A stretch of 64,000 nt of DNA, taken from contig JASBUG010000044.1 of NCBI GenBank assembly GCA_030148025.1, positions 62,001 to 126,000 of the forward strand, read 5' to 3'. Under the pieces are notes generated by a model, which did not search any database, was not told the DNA's origin, and saw only the letters and a program-made list of their open reading frames with translations. Within the stretch, counting starts at the first letter, position 1. Each line of letters starts with the position of its first letter. A program made the position numbers and the translations under genes. Below, piece after piece: positions 34,846-44,903 of this stretch. The stretch is from Flavobacteriaceae bacterium. GTDB lineage: Bacteria > Bacteroidota > Bacteroidia > Flavobacteriales > Flavobacteriaceae.

Positions 34846-35811
34846 ATGACAAAAATAAGCGCTGCAGACGTAAAAAAATTAAGAGATGCTACCGGAGCTG
34901 GTATGATGGACTGTAAAAAGGCCCTAGTAGAAGCAGAAGGTAATTTTGACAAAGCTATTGAAGTTCTTCGTAAAAAAGGACAAAAAGTAGCTGCTAAAAG
35001 AGCAGACAGAGAATCTGCTGAAGGTGTAGCAATTACAAAAATCAACAACGATAACACAGCTGCTGTTGCTATTGTATTAGCATGTGAGACTGATTTCGTT
35101 GCAAAAAATGATTCATTTAAAGAACTAGCTAATCAGTTTGTTGATATTGCTATTAACCATAATGACAAAGAGTCTTTCTTAGCTGCTGATTTTGGCGGAA
35201 TGACTGTTGCCGAAAAATTAATCGAGCAAACCGGAGTTATTGGTGAAAAAATAGATATCACTGCTTTTGAAAGATTTGAAGCCAACTATATAGGTTCTTA
35301 TACTCACGTAGGTAAGATTGCTGCTATAGTAGGTTTAAACAATGCTGTAGATAATGCAGACGTTCTAACAAAAGACCTTGCAATGCAAGTTGCTTCAATG
35401 GGAGCTACCACTTTATCTTATAAAGATTTTGATGCTTCTTATGTTGCTTCAGAAACTGAGGCACGTATAGCTGCAATTGAAAAAGATAATGAAGAGCTTG
35501 CTCGTTTAGGAAAGACACTTAAAAATGTACCTCAATACATTTCTATGTCTCAATTAACTGAGGAAGTTTTAGCTCAAGCTGAAGCAAATGCTAAAGAGCA
35601 ATTAAAAGCTGAAGGTAAACCAGAACAAATTTGGGATAAGATCTTACCAGGAAAAATGGAGCGTTTTATTTCAGATAACACAACCTTAGATCAAGAACAA
35701 TGTTTGTTAGATCAAGATTTCATTAAAGATGAAAAGAAAAGTGTTGCTGATTATGTAAAATCTTACGGAGATGTTTCTGTTGTAGGATTCAAACGTGTTA
35801 CTTTAGGTTAA
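34846..35811 (+). CDS. tsf: Elongation factor Ts
   Basis: 321-residue EF-Ts, the GDP/GTP exchange factor for EF-Tu. The N-terminal UBA-like domain reads VKKLRDATGAGMMDCKKAL; the core has the conserved CETDFVAKNDSF and the subdomain AMQVASMGA. It is longer than the E. coli protein, as usual in Bacteroidota. Ends before a strong bidirectional terminator. Confidence 0.98.
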   Translation: MTKISAADVKKLRDATGAGMMDCKKALVEAEGNFDKAIEVLRKKGQKVAAKRADRESAEGVAITKINNDNTAAVAIVLACETDFVAKNDSFKELANQFVDIAINHNDKESFLAADFGGMTVAEKLIEQTGVIGEKIDITAFERFEANYIGSYTHVGKIAAIVGLNNAVDNADVLTKDLAMQVASMGATTLSYKDFDASYVASETEARIAAIEKDNEELARLGKTLKNVPQYISMSQLTEEVLAQAEANAKEQLKAEGKPEQIWDKILPGKMERFISDNTTLDQEQCLLDQDFIKDEKKSVADYVKSYGDVSVVGFKRVTLG

Positions 35812-35833
35812 TAAAACCTTAATTATAAAGCTA

Positions 35834-35870
35834 AAAAAGCCTCGATTAAAATCGAGGCTTTTTTTTTAGT
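35834..35870. terminator. Bidirectional terminator
   Basis: Stem AAAAAGCCTCGAT / ATCGAGGCTTTTT (35834-35846 and 35851-35863), loop TTAA. It ends tsf and also the convergent spondin-domain gene. Confidence 0.93.
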
Positions 35871-36570
35871 TAGAATCAATTCTTTCAAATATAAGTTTTC
35901 CTAAGTTCTTTCCTGTTTCATTGGGATCACTCGAAAAGGGTAGTCCTAATTTTTGTTTTATTGTTAGTGACTCTGGAGAATCTGCAGCATTATAAGTGTC
36001 ACCAGCATCTGTTCCAGCATCTAAAGCAAATAACGTTACTTCTGCTCTATCTTTAAGACCATTATCAGGATCGATTAAATCAAACCCATCTACACCAACA
36101 AACCAATCTGGGCTAGGAGATAATTTTGCCACAAAGCTTATATACGTCGTCCCTGGCGTCACAGCTACTATAAATTCTTTAGCCTCTTCGGGACCAATAC
36201 TAGAAGTTCCTGTAATAATATTTGGTAATTCCGCATCTCCTTCAACCTGATTATGTTCACTGACCAAGGTAGAAAAATCTCCTTCTTCAGCATATAATTC
36301 CATTCCAGGAGTAGCTAAACTACCCAAAGAAAACATGTGGCGATTAGCATCATGAGCAATAATTACGGGAGCAGAAAAACTAGCATTTGCTGGAAAATCA
36401 TTTGGGTGAAATTCTGCTGTAAATTTAGGCTCAAAGGTAATTCTATACGAAGCTTGAGGCGGTTGCTCTACTCCTCCACCATTCCCTGAAGGTGGACCAT
36501 CGTCATTTGATGAACAGCTAAGACTTAAAACAGTAAAAGCGAGTCCAATAATTTTTAGTGTCTTCATCAT
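35866..36570 (-). CDS. Spondin-domain lipoprotein
   Basis: A 234-residue lipoprotein: short signal with lipobox LSLSC, then a Ser/Asp/Gly-rich linker. The body matches the spondin_N fold: [37 protein letters not shown], then [18 protein letters not shown], the most distinctive stretch, also found in animal F-spondins. The start could be either of two adjacent ATGs (36570 or 36567) or an upstream one at 36591; 36570 is used. Anchored in the envelope, possibly surface exposed. It lies on the opposite strand between tsf and pyrH. Confidence 0.82.
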   Translation of the reverse strand: MMKTLKIIGLAFTVLSLSCSSNDDGPPSGNGGGVEQPPQASYRITFEPKFTAEFHPNDFPANASFSAPVIIAHDANRHMFSLGSLATPGMELYAEEGDFSTLVSEHNQVEGDAELPNIITGTSSIGPEEAKEFIVAVTPGTTYISFVAKLSPSPDWFVGVDGFDLIDPDNGLKDRAEVTLFALDAGTDAGDTYNAADSPESLTIKQKLGLPFSSDPNETGKNLGKLIFERIDSN

Positions 36571-36639
36571 TTTTTTTATAAATATAACCATATCAAATTT
36601 AATAAATCGTAAGTTACCATTTTTAATAAAAATGTGTAT

Positions 36640-36647
36640 TATATTTG
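36640..36647 (+). promoter_or_regulatory. pyrH promoter -7 element
   Basis: TATATTTG fits TAnnTTTG exactly and lies 20 bases before the pyrH ATG. No convincing -33 TTTG at standard spacing. Confidence 0.5.
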
Positions 36648-36667
36648 CAACACATCAAAATTCAATA

Positions 36668-37375
36668 ATGAAATACAAAAGAATTCTTTTAAAACTATCT
36701 GGTGAAGCTTTAATGGGAGAAAGGCAATATGGTATAGATCCAGTACGTTTAGCAGAATATGCCGAAGACATCAAACAAATAACAAACTTAGGAGTAGAAG
36801 TCGCTGTGGTTATAGGTGGTGGTAATATTTTTAGAGGTGTTGCTGGCGCCAGTAATGGTATGGATCGTGTGCAAGGTGACCATATGGGGATGCTAGCTAC
36901 AGTTATTAACGGACTTGCTTTACAAAGTGCCTTAGAAGATGCTGATGTTCCTACTAGATTACAAACTGCTATAAAAATTAATGAAGTTGCTGAACCTTTT
37001 ATTAGAAGAAAAGCAATGCGACATCTGGAAAAAGGACGTGTTGTTATTTTTGGTTGTGGCACAGGGAATCCTTATTTTACAACAGATTCTGCGGCCGTTT
37101 TAAGAGCTATTGAAATTGAAGCAGATGTAATTTTAAAAGGAACACGTGTTGATGGTATTTATACTTCTGATCCTGAAAAAGATGAGACAGCTGTAAAGTT
37201 TGATAACATAAGTTTTGATGATGTATTAAGAAAGGGACTTAAAGTAATGGATACAACAGCCTTCACTTTAAGTCAAGAAAATAAGCTTCCTATAATTGTT
37301 TTCGACATGAATACACGAGGTAATTTACTTAAAGTGATTTCTGGAGAAAATATTGGAACCACAGTAAACCTGTAA
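36668..37375 (+). CDS. pyrH: UMP kinase
   Basis: 235-residue bacterial UMP kinase (amino-acid kinase fold, hexameric), making UDP from UMP and ATP. ATG 36668 gives [17 protein letters not shown]. Other marks are [29 protein letters not shown] and [12 protein letters not shown]. An in-frame upstream ATG at 36632 would precede the promoter and is rejected. Followed 45 bases later by frr. Confidence 0.97.
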   Translation: MKYKRILLKLSGEALMGERQYGIDPVRLAEYAEDIKQITNLGVEVAVVIGGGNIFRGVAGASNGMDRVQGDHMGMLATVINGLALQSALEDADVPTRLQTAIKINEVAEPFIRRKAMRHLEKGRVVIFGCGTGNPYFTTDSAAVLRAIEIEADVILKGTRVDGIYTSDPEKDETAVKFDNISFDDVLRKGLKVMDTTAFTLSQENKLPIIVFDMNTRGNLLKVISGENIGTTVNL

Positions 37376-37420
37376 TTATTTGGCTTAATTTTTGAATTGT
37401 TAGACTAAAAAATATTTCAA

Positions 37421-37978
37421 ATGAACGAAGACATTCAATTTATTTTAGACACTGCTAAAGAAGCAATGACTAACGCGATAAAACATTTAGAAAAAGAATT
37501 TGTTAATATTAGAGCTGGGAAAGCAACTCCTGCAATGCTTGGTAGTGTTATGGTAGAGTATTATGGCTCTCAAACGCCATTAACTCAAGTTGCAAATGTA
37601 AATACTCCAGATGGTCGAACTATTACTGTACAACCTTGGGAAAAGAGTATGCTTCAAGAAATTGAACGCGCAATAATGATTGCTAACTTGGGTTTCAATC
37701 CTATGAATAATGGTGAAAGTATCATTATTAATGTGCCTCCTTTAACAGAAGAACGACGTCGAGAACTGGCAAAACAAGCCAAAGCTGAAGCTGAGGATGC
37801 TAAAATTGGTGTTCGTAATGCTAGAAAAGATGCTAATAATGATATTAAGAAATTAGACGACGTTTCTGAAGACGTACAATCTAATGCTGAAATGGATGTA
37901 CAAACCATAACAGATAACCATATTAAAAAAATAGATGACCTTTTCCACATAAAGGAAAAAGAAATCATGACAGTTTAA
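37421..37978 (+). CDS. frr: Ribosome recycling factor
   Basis: 185-residue RRF, which with EF-G splits the post-termination ribosome. Recognised by the helical N-terminus with NIRAGKATPAMLGSVMVEYYG, then VQPWEKSMLQEIERAI and the second long helix LTEERRRELAKQAK. Same transcription unit as pyrH, ended by a terminator. Confidence 0.98.
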   Translation: MNEDIQFILDTAKEAMTNAIKHLEKEFVNIRAGKATPAMLGSVMVEYYGSQTPLTQVANVNTPDGRTITVQPWEKSMLQEIERAIMIANLGFNPMNNGESIIINVPPLTEERRRELAKQAKAEAEDAKIGVRNARKDANNDIKKLDDVSEDVQSNAEMDVQTITDNHIKKIDDLFHIKEKEIMTV

Positions 37979-37984
37979 AATAAG

Positions 37985-38008
37985 GCGACACTAAAGTCGC
38001 TTTTTTTA
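37985..38008 (+). terminator. Rho-independent terminator after frr
   Basis: Stem GCGAC / GTCGC (37985-37989 and 37996-38000) followed by seven T. Confidence 0.85.
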
Positions 38009-38041
38009 TGTTATATAAGCACAATTTATATAGCCCTATTA

Positions 38042-39322
38042 ATGAAATATATTTGGCCCTTACTTTTAGTCGTTGCTTTTGCTTTTAATAAAGGTTATGC
38101 TCAAATTGAAAAATCTTCTAGCTCTAAAGAAAACGATTCTATAAAAAAAGCCCGCTTAATAAAAAGTATAGGAAATGGGTATTTTCCTACTAAATACATT
38201 AATATTGACCTTAGGTACTTGATTAAGTACAATCAATATGAAGGTTTTAGAACTGGTTTAGGAGGTGTTACAAATAAAAGGTTTTCAGAAAATTTTCGCA
38301 TACAAGGATATACGGTTTACGGGTTTCTGGACCACACCTTTAAATATAGCTTTGGAGGTGGTTATAGAGTTTCTAAAAAACATAATACTTGGGTTAATCT
38401 ATCTTATACTGATGATCTCCAAGAAACAGGAAGCTCAAATTTTTTAACCGACAAACGGTTTTTTCAATTTTTCGAACCTCGATTAATCAACATTTCATTA
38501 TTTCACAAGCACATCTCTAAAACCGTTTCAATAGAACACCAATTACATCCAAAAATTCTAACCGAAACCCAATTCGGGACCAGTAAAATTACACCTACCT
38601 ATAAGTATAGATTCAATTTAAATTCAGAAACATCATATACAAGCTACGACCTAACTCTATTTAAAACTTCTTTCCAATGGAGTCCATTTAGTATTTATGA
38701 AAACACCACAAATGGCATTAAAGAAACCAAAGCTGGTTATCCAAAATTTACTTTGCAATACACTAAAAGTTTAGGTGATGTTTTAGGTGGCGATCTTAGT
38801 TTTTCAAAAGTAGATTTTAGAACTATTCAAAAATTCAATTATAAAAATAGTGCTTTCACTGAATTTGTTCTAACCACCGGAATGACAAGTGAAAATACGC
38901 CAATAACACACATGTATCATGCCTACCCTAACAATGTAAACAAGGAAACAATTATGAATCGTTTCTCGGTAGCAGGTACTAACAGTTTTGAAACTATGTA
39001 CTTTAATGAGTTTTTCTCTGACAAGTTTATGACCCTACAGTTAAAGCACAGGTTTGCCGCTTTTAATATTACACCATGGTTTAAGCCTGAACTGGTATTA
39101 ATTTCGCGTTACGCCTTAGGAACAATGAAAGATCCACATCGTCATCAAGGACTTAATTTTGGCACTCTTGACAAGGGGTTTACTGAATCTGGACTTGAAA
39201 TCAATAAGCTTGTTCTTGGGTTTGGATTAAGTTTTGCCTATCGATATGGTGCCTATCATCTTCCAAAATTTGAAGATAATATAGCTGTGAAATTCACCTT
39301 CAATATTAGCCTTGATAAATAA
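38042..39322 (+). CDS. DUF5686-type outer-membrane barrel protein (short form)
   Basis: A 426-residue exported protein: signal (to about residue 20, cleavage after GYA), then beta-strand-rich sequence typical of the DUF5686 C-terminal barrel (FETMYFNEFFSDKFMTLQLK, then MKDPHRHQG, then FTESGLEINKLVLGFGLSF). Full-length family members are about twice as long and carry an N-terminal carboxypeptidase-regulatory-like domain, which is absent here. Probably an outer-membrane protein. No partner can be inferred from neighbours. Confidence 0.75.
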   Translation: MKYIWPLLLVVAFAFNKGYAQIEKSSSSKENDSIKKARLIKSIGNGYFPTKYINIDLRYLIKYNQYEGFRTGLGGVTNKRFSENFRIQGYTVYGFLDHTFKYSFGGGYRVSKKHNTWVNLSYTDDLQETGSSNFLTDKRFFQFFEPRLINISLFHKHISKTVSIEHQLHPKILTETQFGTSKITPTYKYRFNLNSETSYTSYDLTLFKTSFQWSPFSIYENTTNGIKETKAGYPKFTLQYTKSLGDVLGGDLSFSKVDFRTIQKFNYKNSAFTEFVLTTGMTSENTPITHMYHAYPNNVNKETIMNRFSVAGTNSFETMYFNEFFSDKFMTLQLKHRFAAFNITPWFKPELVLISRYALGTMKDPHRHQGLNFGTLDKGFTESGLEINKLVLGFGLSFAYRYGAYHLPKFEDNIAVKFTFNISLDK

Positions 39323-39366
39323 TGGTTAAATCCTTGCTTTTAGCTTATTTATCTATACATTTTAGC

Positions 39367-39374
39367 TACCTTTG
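39367..39374 (+). promoter_or_regulatory. Bacteroidota -7 promoter element
   Basis: TACCTTTG fits TAnnTTTG and lies 17 bases before the ATG of the RND/MMPL transporter gene, giving a very short leader. Confidence 0.55.
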
Positions 39375-39391
39375 CAGCCATTAATTTTGCT

Positions 39392-41785
39392 ATGACAAAA
39401 CTTTTTTCAGTAGGCTTTTGGGAAGCTATTGCCAGATTAATTCTTAGAAACAGAATAGGGATTATTCTTGTTGTAGCTGCTGCTACATTTCTTTTTGGAA
39501 AGCAATGGGATAAAATGCGTTTTACCTATACCGAAGCCAATTTATTACCTGATGAGCATAGTGTAAATTTAGAATATAACGCCTTTCTAGAAACCTTTGG
39601 TGAAGAAGGTAATTTAATAGTCTTGGGTGTTAAAGATTCAACACTTTTTACAGTTGAACATTTAAATGCCTGGAACAATCTTTCTTCCAGCTTCAAAAAT
39701 ATTCCTGAAGTTGAAACCGTAGTATCTATTAGTGACCTTCAAAAATTAGTAAAAAATACGGCTAAACAGCAGTTTGATCTAGAACCATTTATTAAAGATT
39801 CTATTTCTTCAATAACACAATTAGATCAACTTCAAGAGCAGTTGTTTAAAAAATATCCTTTCTACGATAATTTCTTATTCAATAAAGAGACTAAAACCAT
39901 ACGCTCTGCTATTTACTTAGAAAAATCAATAGTAAACACACCAGCTAGAAAAGATTTTATAACCGATGTTCTTATTCCAAGTATTGAAGAGTTTGAAGAC
40001 ACTTATGATTTAGATGTACGTGTTTCAGGAATGCCTTATATACGTACCTTAAATTCTCAAAACATAATTGATGAAATAGGCATTTTCATTACTGCTGCGT
40101 TATTAGTTACTTCAATAATATTCTTTTTCTTTTTTAGATCTTTTAGAGCAACGTTTATATCTATGATCGTTGTATTAATTGGTGTAATGTGGACCTTCGG
40201 AATTATTGGTTTGCTTGAGTATGAAATAACTGTTTTAACCGCATTAATACCACCGTTGATTATTGTTATTGGAATACCTAACTGTATTTTTCTTATCAAT
40301 AAATACCAACATGAGGTTAATAAACATGGTAATAAAGCAAAATCATTACAGCGTGTTATTACAAAAATTGGTAATGCTACATTAATGACTAATGTTACAA
40401 CTGCATCTGGTTTCGCAACCTTTATCATTACTGAAAGTAAGTTATTAAAAGAATTTGGTACAGTAGCCTCGTTAAGTATTTTAGGAATTTTTCTGCTTTG
40501 CTTACTTATCATTCCAATTATATACAGCTTTATGCCAATGCCAAAAGACAAACATCTTGAGCATTTAAATAAACGCTGGATCAATAGGTTTGTAGATTGG
40601 ATGGAACAAATGGTTAAGCATAGAAAAATAACCATTTACGTTACCGCTCTTATTTTGCTTGTTGCTAGTATTATTGGTATTTACAAAATAAAAATATCAG
40701 GCAGCCTTATAGAAGATATGCCTCAAAAAGCTGAGTTTTTTCAGGACATTCGTTTTTTCGAAGAAGAGTTTAATGGTATAATGCCATTAGAGATTATGGT
40801 AGACACTAAGCGTAAAAAAGGCGTAATGAAATTATCTACGCTTAAACGTATGAATGAGTTAGAAGAACTCATTATTGAAACACCAGAATTATCTCAACCT
40901 ATTTCGGTAGTTAGCTTAGTGAAATATTCAAAACAGGCTTACTACAACGGTAATCCAAAATATTATCAATTACCAACGTCACAGGAAAACAGTTTTATTT
41001 TATCATATGCAAAAAACTCTACTTCTGATGTTGATCTACTTAAAAACTTCGTTGACAGTACTGGGCAGTATGCGCGAATCACCACCTTTATGAAGGATGT
41101 AGGCACCGATAAAATGGAGCGTATTGAAGAAGACTTACGAAATAAAATTGCTAAAGTTTTTCCTAAGGATAGGTATGACGTTACAATTACCGGGAAAGCT
41201 TATTTATTTCAAAAAGGGACAAAATATTTGGTGAATAATTTAATCCTATCATTATCACTGGCCATTCTATTGATTTCTCTGTTCATGGCATATATGTTTA
41301 GATCTTTTAGAATGATTATTGTCTCATTAATTCCTAACCTGTTACCACTACTTATTACTGCTGGTTTAATGGGCTATTTAGGAGTTCCGATAAAACCATC
41401 GACCATTTTAGTGTTTAGTATTGCCTTTGGAATTTCGGTAGATGATACCATTCACTTTTTAGCTAAGTATAGACAGGAGTTAAGAGCCAATCATTGGAAG
41501 ATTAGAAAATCTGTTTACGCTGCACTACGTGAAACAGGCGTAAGCATGTTCTACACCTCTATTGTATTGTTCTTCGGGTTTTCGGTTTTTGTTATTTCAA
41601 ACTTTGGTGGTACTGTAGCGCTTGGTGCTTTAGTTTCTGCTACATTATTGTTTGCAATGTTAGCCAATTTACTATTATTACCTTCTCTTCTATTATCGTT
41701 AGAAAGAAGTATTGCCAACAAGGAAGTGCTTAAAGAACCAAACTTTAGAATCATCCCTGAAGAAGATAAAAACAACGATAAATAA
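39392..41785 (+). CDS. RND/MMPL-superfamily transporter
   Basis: A 797-residue inner-membrane protein with two repeats, each one helix, a large periplasmic loop and five clustered helices. The second repeat contains SIAFGISVDDTIHFLAKYRQEL, the helix-4 Asp pair used for proton coupling in MMPL and hopanoid/lipid exporters of the RND superfamily. It is shorter than AcrB-type pumps and has no adjacent membrane-fusion or TolC-like gene, so lipid or hydrophobic export is more likely than tripartite drug efflux (inference). Has its own promoter. Confidence 0.85.
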   Translation: MTKLFSVGFWEAIARLILRNRIGIILVVAAATFLFGKQWDKMRFTYTEANLLPDEHSVNLEYNAFLETFGEEGNLIVLGVKDSTLFTVEHLNAWNNLSSSFKNIPEVETVVSISDLQKLVKNTAKQQFDLEPFIKDSISSITQLDQLQEQLFKKYPFYDNFLFNKETKTIRSAIYLEKSIVNTPARKDFITDVLIPSIEEFEDTYDLDVRVSGMPYIRTLNSQNIIDEIGIFITAALLVTSIIFFFFFRSFRATFISMIVVLIGVMWTFGIIGLLEYEITVLTALIPPLIIVIGIPNCIFLINKYQHEVNKHGNKAKSLQRVITKIGNATLMTNVTTASGFATFIITESKLLKEFGTVASLSILGIFLLCLLIIPIIYSFMPMPKDKHLEHLNKRWINRFVDWMEQMVKHRKITIYVTALILLVASIIGIYKIKISGSLIEDMPQKAEFFQDIRFFEEEFNGIMPLEIMVDTKRKKGVMKLSTLKRMNELEELIIETPELSQPISVVSLVKYSKQAYYNGNPKYYQLPTSQENSFILSYAKNSTSDVDLLKNFVDSTGQYARITTFMKDVGTDKMERIEEDLRNKIAKVFPKDRYDVTITGKAYLFQKGTKYLVNNLILSLSLAILLISLFMAYMFRSFRMIIVSLIPNLLPLLITAGLMGYLGVPIKPSTILVFSIAFGISVDDTIHFLAKYRQELRANHWKIRKSVYAALRETGVSMFYTSIVLFFGFSVFVISNFGGTVALGALVSATLLFAMLANLLLLPSLLLSLERSIANKEVLKEPNFRIIPEEDKNNDK

Positions 41786-41800
41786 TTTAGCGGAAACCCT

Positions 41801-41808
41801 TATCTTTG
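41801..41808 (+). promoter_or_regulatory. asnS promoter -7 element
   Basis: TATCTTTG fits TAnnTTTG and lies 112 bases before the asnS start, leaving a long leader that contains a palindromic repeat. Confidence 0.6.
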
Positions 41809-41817
41809 CAGCTTGAT

Positions 41818-41859
41818 CCTGAAACGACACTTCGACTACGCTCAGTGTGACAGTTCAGG
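41818..41859. repeat. REP-like palindromic element in asnS leader
   Basis: Outer arms CCTGAA (41818-41823) and TTCAGG (41854-41859), inner arms ACACT (41827-41831) and AGTGT (41844-41848), around CTTCGACTACGCTCAGTGTG. GC content is well above the flanks. The core resembles short dispersed palindromes that I recall from flavobacterial genomes. Only one copy is present in this window. Confidence 0.6.
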
Positions 41860-41920
41860 GAAAATTTTTGTTAAACAGCTTGATTATTGAGATCAAGGAA
41901 TATTTTTTTAATTAAAAGCA

Positions 41921-43354
41921 ATGAAGATAAGTACAGTTTCAGAACTACTATCACAGGAAATTACATTAGTAGATGTAGAAGTTAAAGGTTGGGTAAGAAC
42001 GTTTAGAGCAAATCGTTTTATAGCTCTTAATGACGGTTCTACAATTAATAATATTCAGTGTGTTGTAGATTTTGAAAATACTGATGAAGCGCTTTTAAAA
42101 CGTATTACTACTGGAGCTGCTGTTCATATTAAAGGACAGCTAGTAGAAAGCCAAGGAAAAGGACAAAAGGTAGAGGTTCAAGCATCTTCTATTGAAATTC
42201 TAGGAGATTCTGATCCTGAAGCATATCCTATTCAACCTAAAAAACACTCTTTAGAGTTTTTACGAGACAATGCTCATTTACGTACTAGAACAAATACGTT
42301 TAGTGCAGTGATGCGTTTACGTTCATCATTATCATTTGCTATTCATAAGTACTTTAATGAAAATGGATTCTATTATATGCATACGCCTATCATTACTGGT
42401 AGTGATGCAGAAGGTGCTGGTGAAATGTTCAGGGTTTCAACCTTAGATGCTAAAAATCCACCATTGAATGAAGAAGGAAATGTGGATTACTCACAAGACT
42501 TTTTTGGTAAAGAATCAAACCTAACAGTTTCTGGACAATTAGAAGCGGAAACCTATGCAATGTCTCTTGGTAAGGTGTATACGTTTGGCCCTACTTTTAG
42601 AGCTGAAAACTCTAATACATCACGTCACTTATCAGAATTTTGGATGATAGAACCAGAAGTAGCCTTTATGGATTTGGCAGGCAACATGGATCTAGCAGAA
42701 GACTTTATGAAATCTGTTTTAAGTTATATATTAGAACACAATAAAGATGATTTAGCCTTTTTAGAACAACGTCAAATTCAAGAAGACAAATCAAAACCTC
42801 AGGCAGAGCGTAATGAAATGACATTGACTGAAAAGTTACGTTTTGTAGTAGATAATAATTTTAAACGTGTTAGCTATACTGAGGCTATCGATATTTTAAG
42901 AAATTCTAAACCTAATAAAAAGAAGAAATTCCAATACTTGATCAATGAGTGGGGAGCAGATTTACAAAGTGAGCACGAACGCTTTTTAGTTGAAAAACAC
43001 TTTAAGTGTCCTGTGATCTTGTTTGATTACCCAGCAAACATTAAAGCATTTTATATGCGTTTGAATGAGGATGAAAAAACGGTAAGAGCAATGGATATCT
43101 TATTCCCTGGAATTGGAGAAATTGTTGGAGGAAGTCAGCGTGAAGAACGTTTAGATGTGTTAAAAGAAAAAATGGCCGCACTTGATATTCCTGAAGAAGA
43201 GCTATGGTGGTACTTAGATTTACGTAAGTATGGTACAGCTGTACATTCTGGTTTTGGTTTAGGTTTTGAACGTTTAGTAATGTTTGCAACAGGAATGGGT
43301 AATATTAGAGACGTAATACCTTATCCTAGAACGCCACAAAATGCAGAATTTTAA
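41921..43354 (+). CDS. asnS: Asparaginyl-tRNA synthetase
   Basis: 477-residue class IIb tRNA synthetase charging tRNA-Asn. The N-terminal OB-fold anticodon domain reads [20 protein letters not shown]. The catalytic domain shows motif 2 ([20 protein letters not shown]) and motif 3 ([20 protein letters not shown]). The internal insertion at about 270-330 is usual for the Bacteroidota form. The presence of asnS fits direct Asn charging. Ended by a terminator at 43382. Confidence 0.98.
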   Translation: MKISTVSELLSQEITLVDVEVKGWVRTFRANRFIALNDGSTINNIQCVVDFENTDEALLKRITTGAAVHIKGQLVESQGKGQKVEVQASSIEILGDSDPEAYPIQPKKHSLEFLRDNAHLRTRTNTFSAVMRLRSSLSFAIHKYFNENGFYYMHTPIITGSDAEGAGEMFRVSTLDAKNPPLNEEGNVDYSQDFFGKESNLTVSGQLEAETYAMSLGKVYTFGPTFRAENSNTSRHLSEFWMIEPEVAFMDLAGNMDLAEDFMKSVLSYILEHNKDDLAFLEQRQIQEDKSKPQAERNEMTLTEKLRFVVDNNFKRVSYTEAIDILRNSKPNKKKKFQYLINEWGADLQSEHERFLVEKHFKCPVILFDYPANIKAFYMRLNEDEKTVRAMDILFPGIGEIVGGSQREERLDVLKEKMAALDIPEEELWWYLDLRKYGTAVHSGFGLGFERLVMFATGMGNIRDVIPYPRTPQNAEF

Positions 43355-43381
43355 TATTCTTTAAATTAAAATATTAATTAT

Positions 43382-43422
43382 AAAACAATCTCCGTTCTAT
43401 ATGAATGTAGATTGTTTTTTTT
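43382..43422 (+). terminator. Rho-independent terminator after asnS
   Basis: Stem AAAACAATCT / AGATTGTTTT (43382-43391 and 43409-43418) then a T-run. Confidence 0.88.
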
Positions 43423-43447
43423 ATTTTTATACAAACCCAAATACACA

Positions 43448-44902
43448 ATGCTTAAACAGTATCTTCAGTTTAAATTATCTCAAAAATTATCTCCTCAACA
43501 AATACAGTTGATGAAGTTAATTCAGCTGCCTACACAAGCATTTGAGCAACGTTTAAAACAAGAATTAGAAGAAAATCCAGCCCTAGAGAGCGGGAAAGAT
43601 AAAACGGAAGATTTTGAAGATTCTTTTGAAAATCAAGAAGATTTCAATGACAGTGATTCTATAAATGCCGAGGACATAAATGTTGATGAATATTTAAGTG
43701 ATGACGAAATTCCTGAATACAGGATGCAGGCTAACAACTATAGCGCCGATGATGAAGACAAGAGCATTCCTTATGCATCTGGCACCTCATTTACACAACA
43801 CTTAAAAACACAGCTAAACACGTTTAGACTTAATGACGAAGAAAGCCAGATAGCAAATTTCTTGGTTGGTAGTGTTGATGAAAGTGGGTATATACGCCGT
43901 TCGCTAAGCGACATTATGGATGATTTAGCTTTCACACAAAATGTGTATACCACCGAAGAAAAAATAGAAGAGGTTTTAGGAATTGTCCAGCAACTTGATC
44001 CAGCAGGTGTAGCTGCACGGGATCTTCAAGAATGTTTGAGCATACAATTACACAGAAGAACACAAAACCCTAATGTTGAGTTAGCACTGAACATTATAGA
44101 CAAAGCCTTTGAACAGTTTACTAAAAAGCACTATAAAAAACTGTTGCAAAAATTCGATATTTCTGAAATACAACTTAAAGATGCTATTTTAGAAATTGAA
44201 CGTTTGAACCCAAAACCTGGTGGTTCTTTCTCAGGTAATACACGTATTGTAGAACATGTTGTGCCTGATTTTACTATTAAAATTGTTGACGGTGAATTAG
44301 AGTTAACTCTTAACGGTCGAAATGCTCCAGAGCTTCATGTTTCGCGTGAATACAACAACATGCTTAAAGGGTATAAAGAGTCTAAGGACAAGTCTAAATC
44401 ACAAAAAGATGCGGTATTGTTTATCAAGCAAAAACTAGATGCAGCAAAGTGGTTTATTGAAGCCATTAGACAGCGACAGCAAACCTTATTCATAACAATG
44501 AGCGCTATTATGCATTATCAAAAAGAATACTTTTTAACTGGTGATGAGCGCAAGCTAAAACCTATGATACTTAAGGATATTGCTGATGAAATTGAAATGG
44601 ATGTTTCTACAGTATCGCGTGTGGCCAACAGTAAATATGTTGACACACCTTATGGTACCAAGTTGATAAAAGAATTCTTTAGTGAATCTATGAAAAATGA
44701 TCAAGGTGAAGATGTGTCGACTAGAGAGATTAAAAAAATATTGGAAACCGTTATTGAGGATGAAGATAAACGTAAGCCACTAACCGATGAAAAATTAGCG
44801 GGTATGTTAAAAGAAAAAGGTTATCCTATAGCAAGAAGAACAGTTGCAAAGTACAGAGAACAATTAGATATTCCAGTAGCACGGTTACGAAAACAGATTT
44901 AG
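43448..44902 (+). CDS. rpoN: RNA polymerase sigma-54 factor
   Basis: 484-residue sigma-54. ATG 43448 gives MLKQYLQFKLSQKLSPQQIQ, the Gln/Leu-rich region I that contacts enhancer-binding activators; the codon at 43412 lies in the terminator T-run and is rejected. Region II is acidic (DEDD-rich, 50-115). The core-binding and DNA-binding regions follow, with HTH DVSTVSRVANSKYVDTPYG and the RpoN box ARRTVAKYRE near the C-terminus. No enhancer-binding activator gene is visible in this window. Confidence 0.97.
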   Translation: MLKQYLQFKLSQKLSPQQIQLMKLIQLPTQAFEQRLKQELEENPALESGKDKTEDFEDSFENQEDFNDSDSINAEDINVDEYLSDDEIPEYRMQANNYSADDEDKSIPYASGTSFTQHLKTQLNTFRLNDEESQIANFLVGSVDESGYIRRSLSDIMDDLAFTQNVYTTEEKIEEVLGIVQQLDPAGVAARDLQECLSIQLHRRTQNPNVELALNIIDKAFEQFTKKHYKKLLQKFDISEIQLKDAILEIERLNPKPGGSFSGNTRIVEHVVPDFTIKIVDGELELTLNGRNAPELHVSREYNNMLKGYKESKDKSKSQKDAVLFIKQKLDAAKWFIEAIRQRQQTLFITMSAIMHYQKEYFLTGDERKLKPMILKDIADEIEMDVSTVSRVANSKYVDTPYGTKLIKEFFSESMKNDQGEDVSTREIKKILETVIEDEDKRKPLTDEKLAGMLKEKGYPIARRTVAKYREQLDIPVARLRKQI

Positions 44903-44903
44903 G

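Noticed and set aside
36655-37062. Minus-strand ORF of 135 codons opposite pyrH
   Set aside because: Entirely antisense to a certain housekeeping gene; no domain.
40057-40635. Minus-strand ORF of 192 codons inside the RND/MMPL gene
   Set aside because: Shadow of a strongly supported transporter gene; hydrophobic content is the expected result of reading helix codons in reverse.
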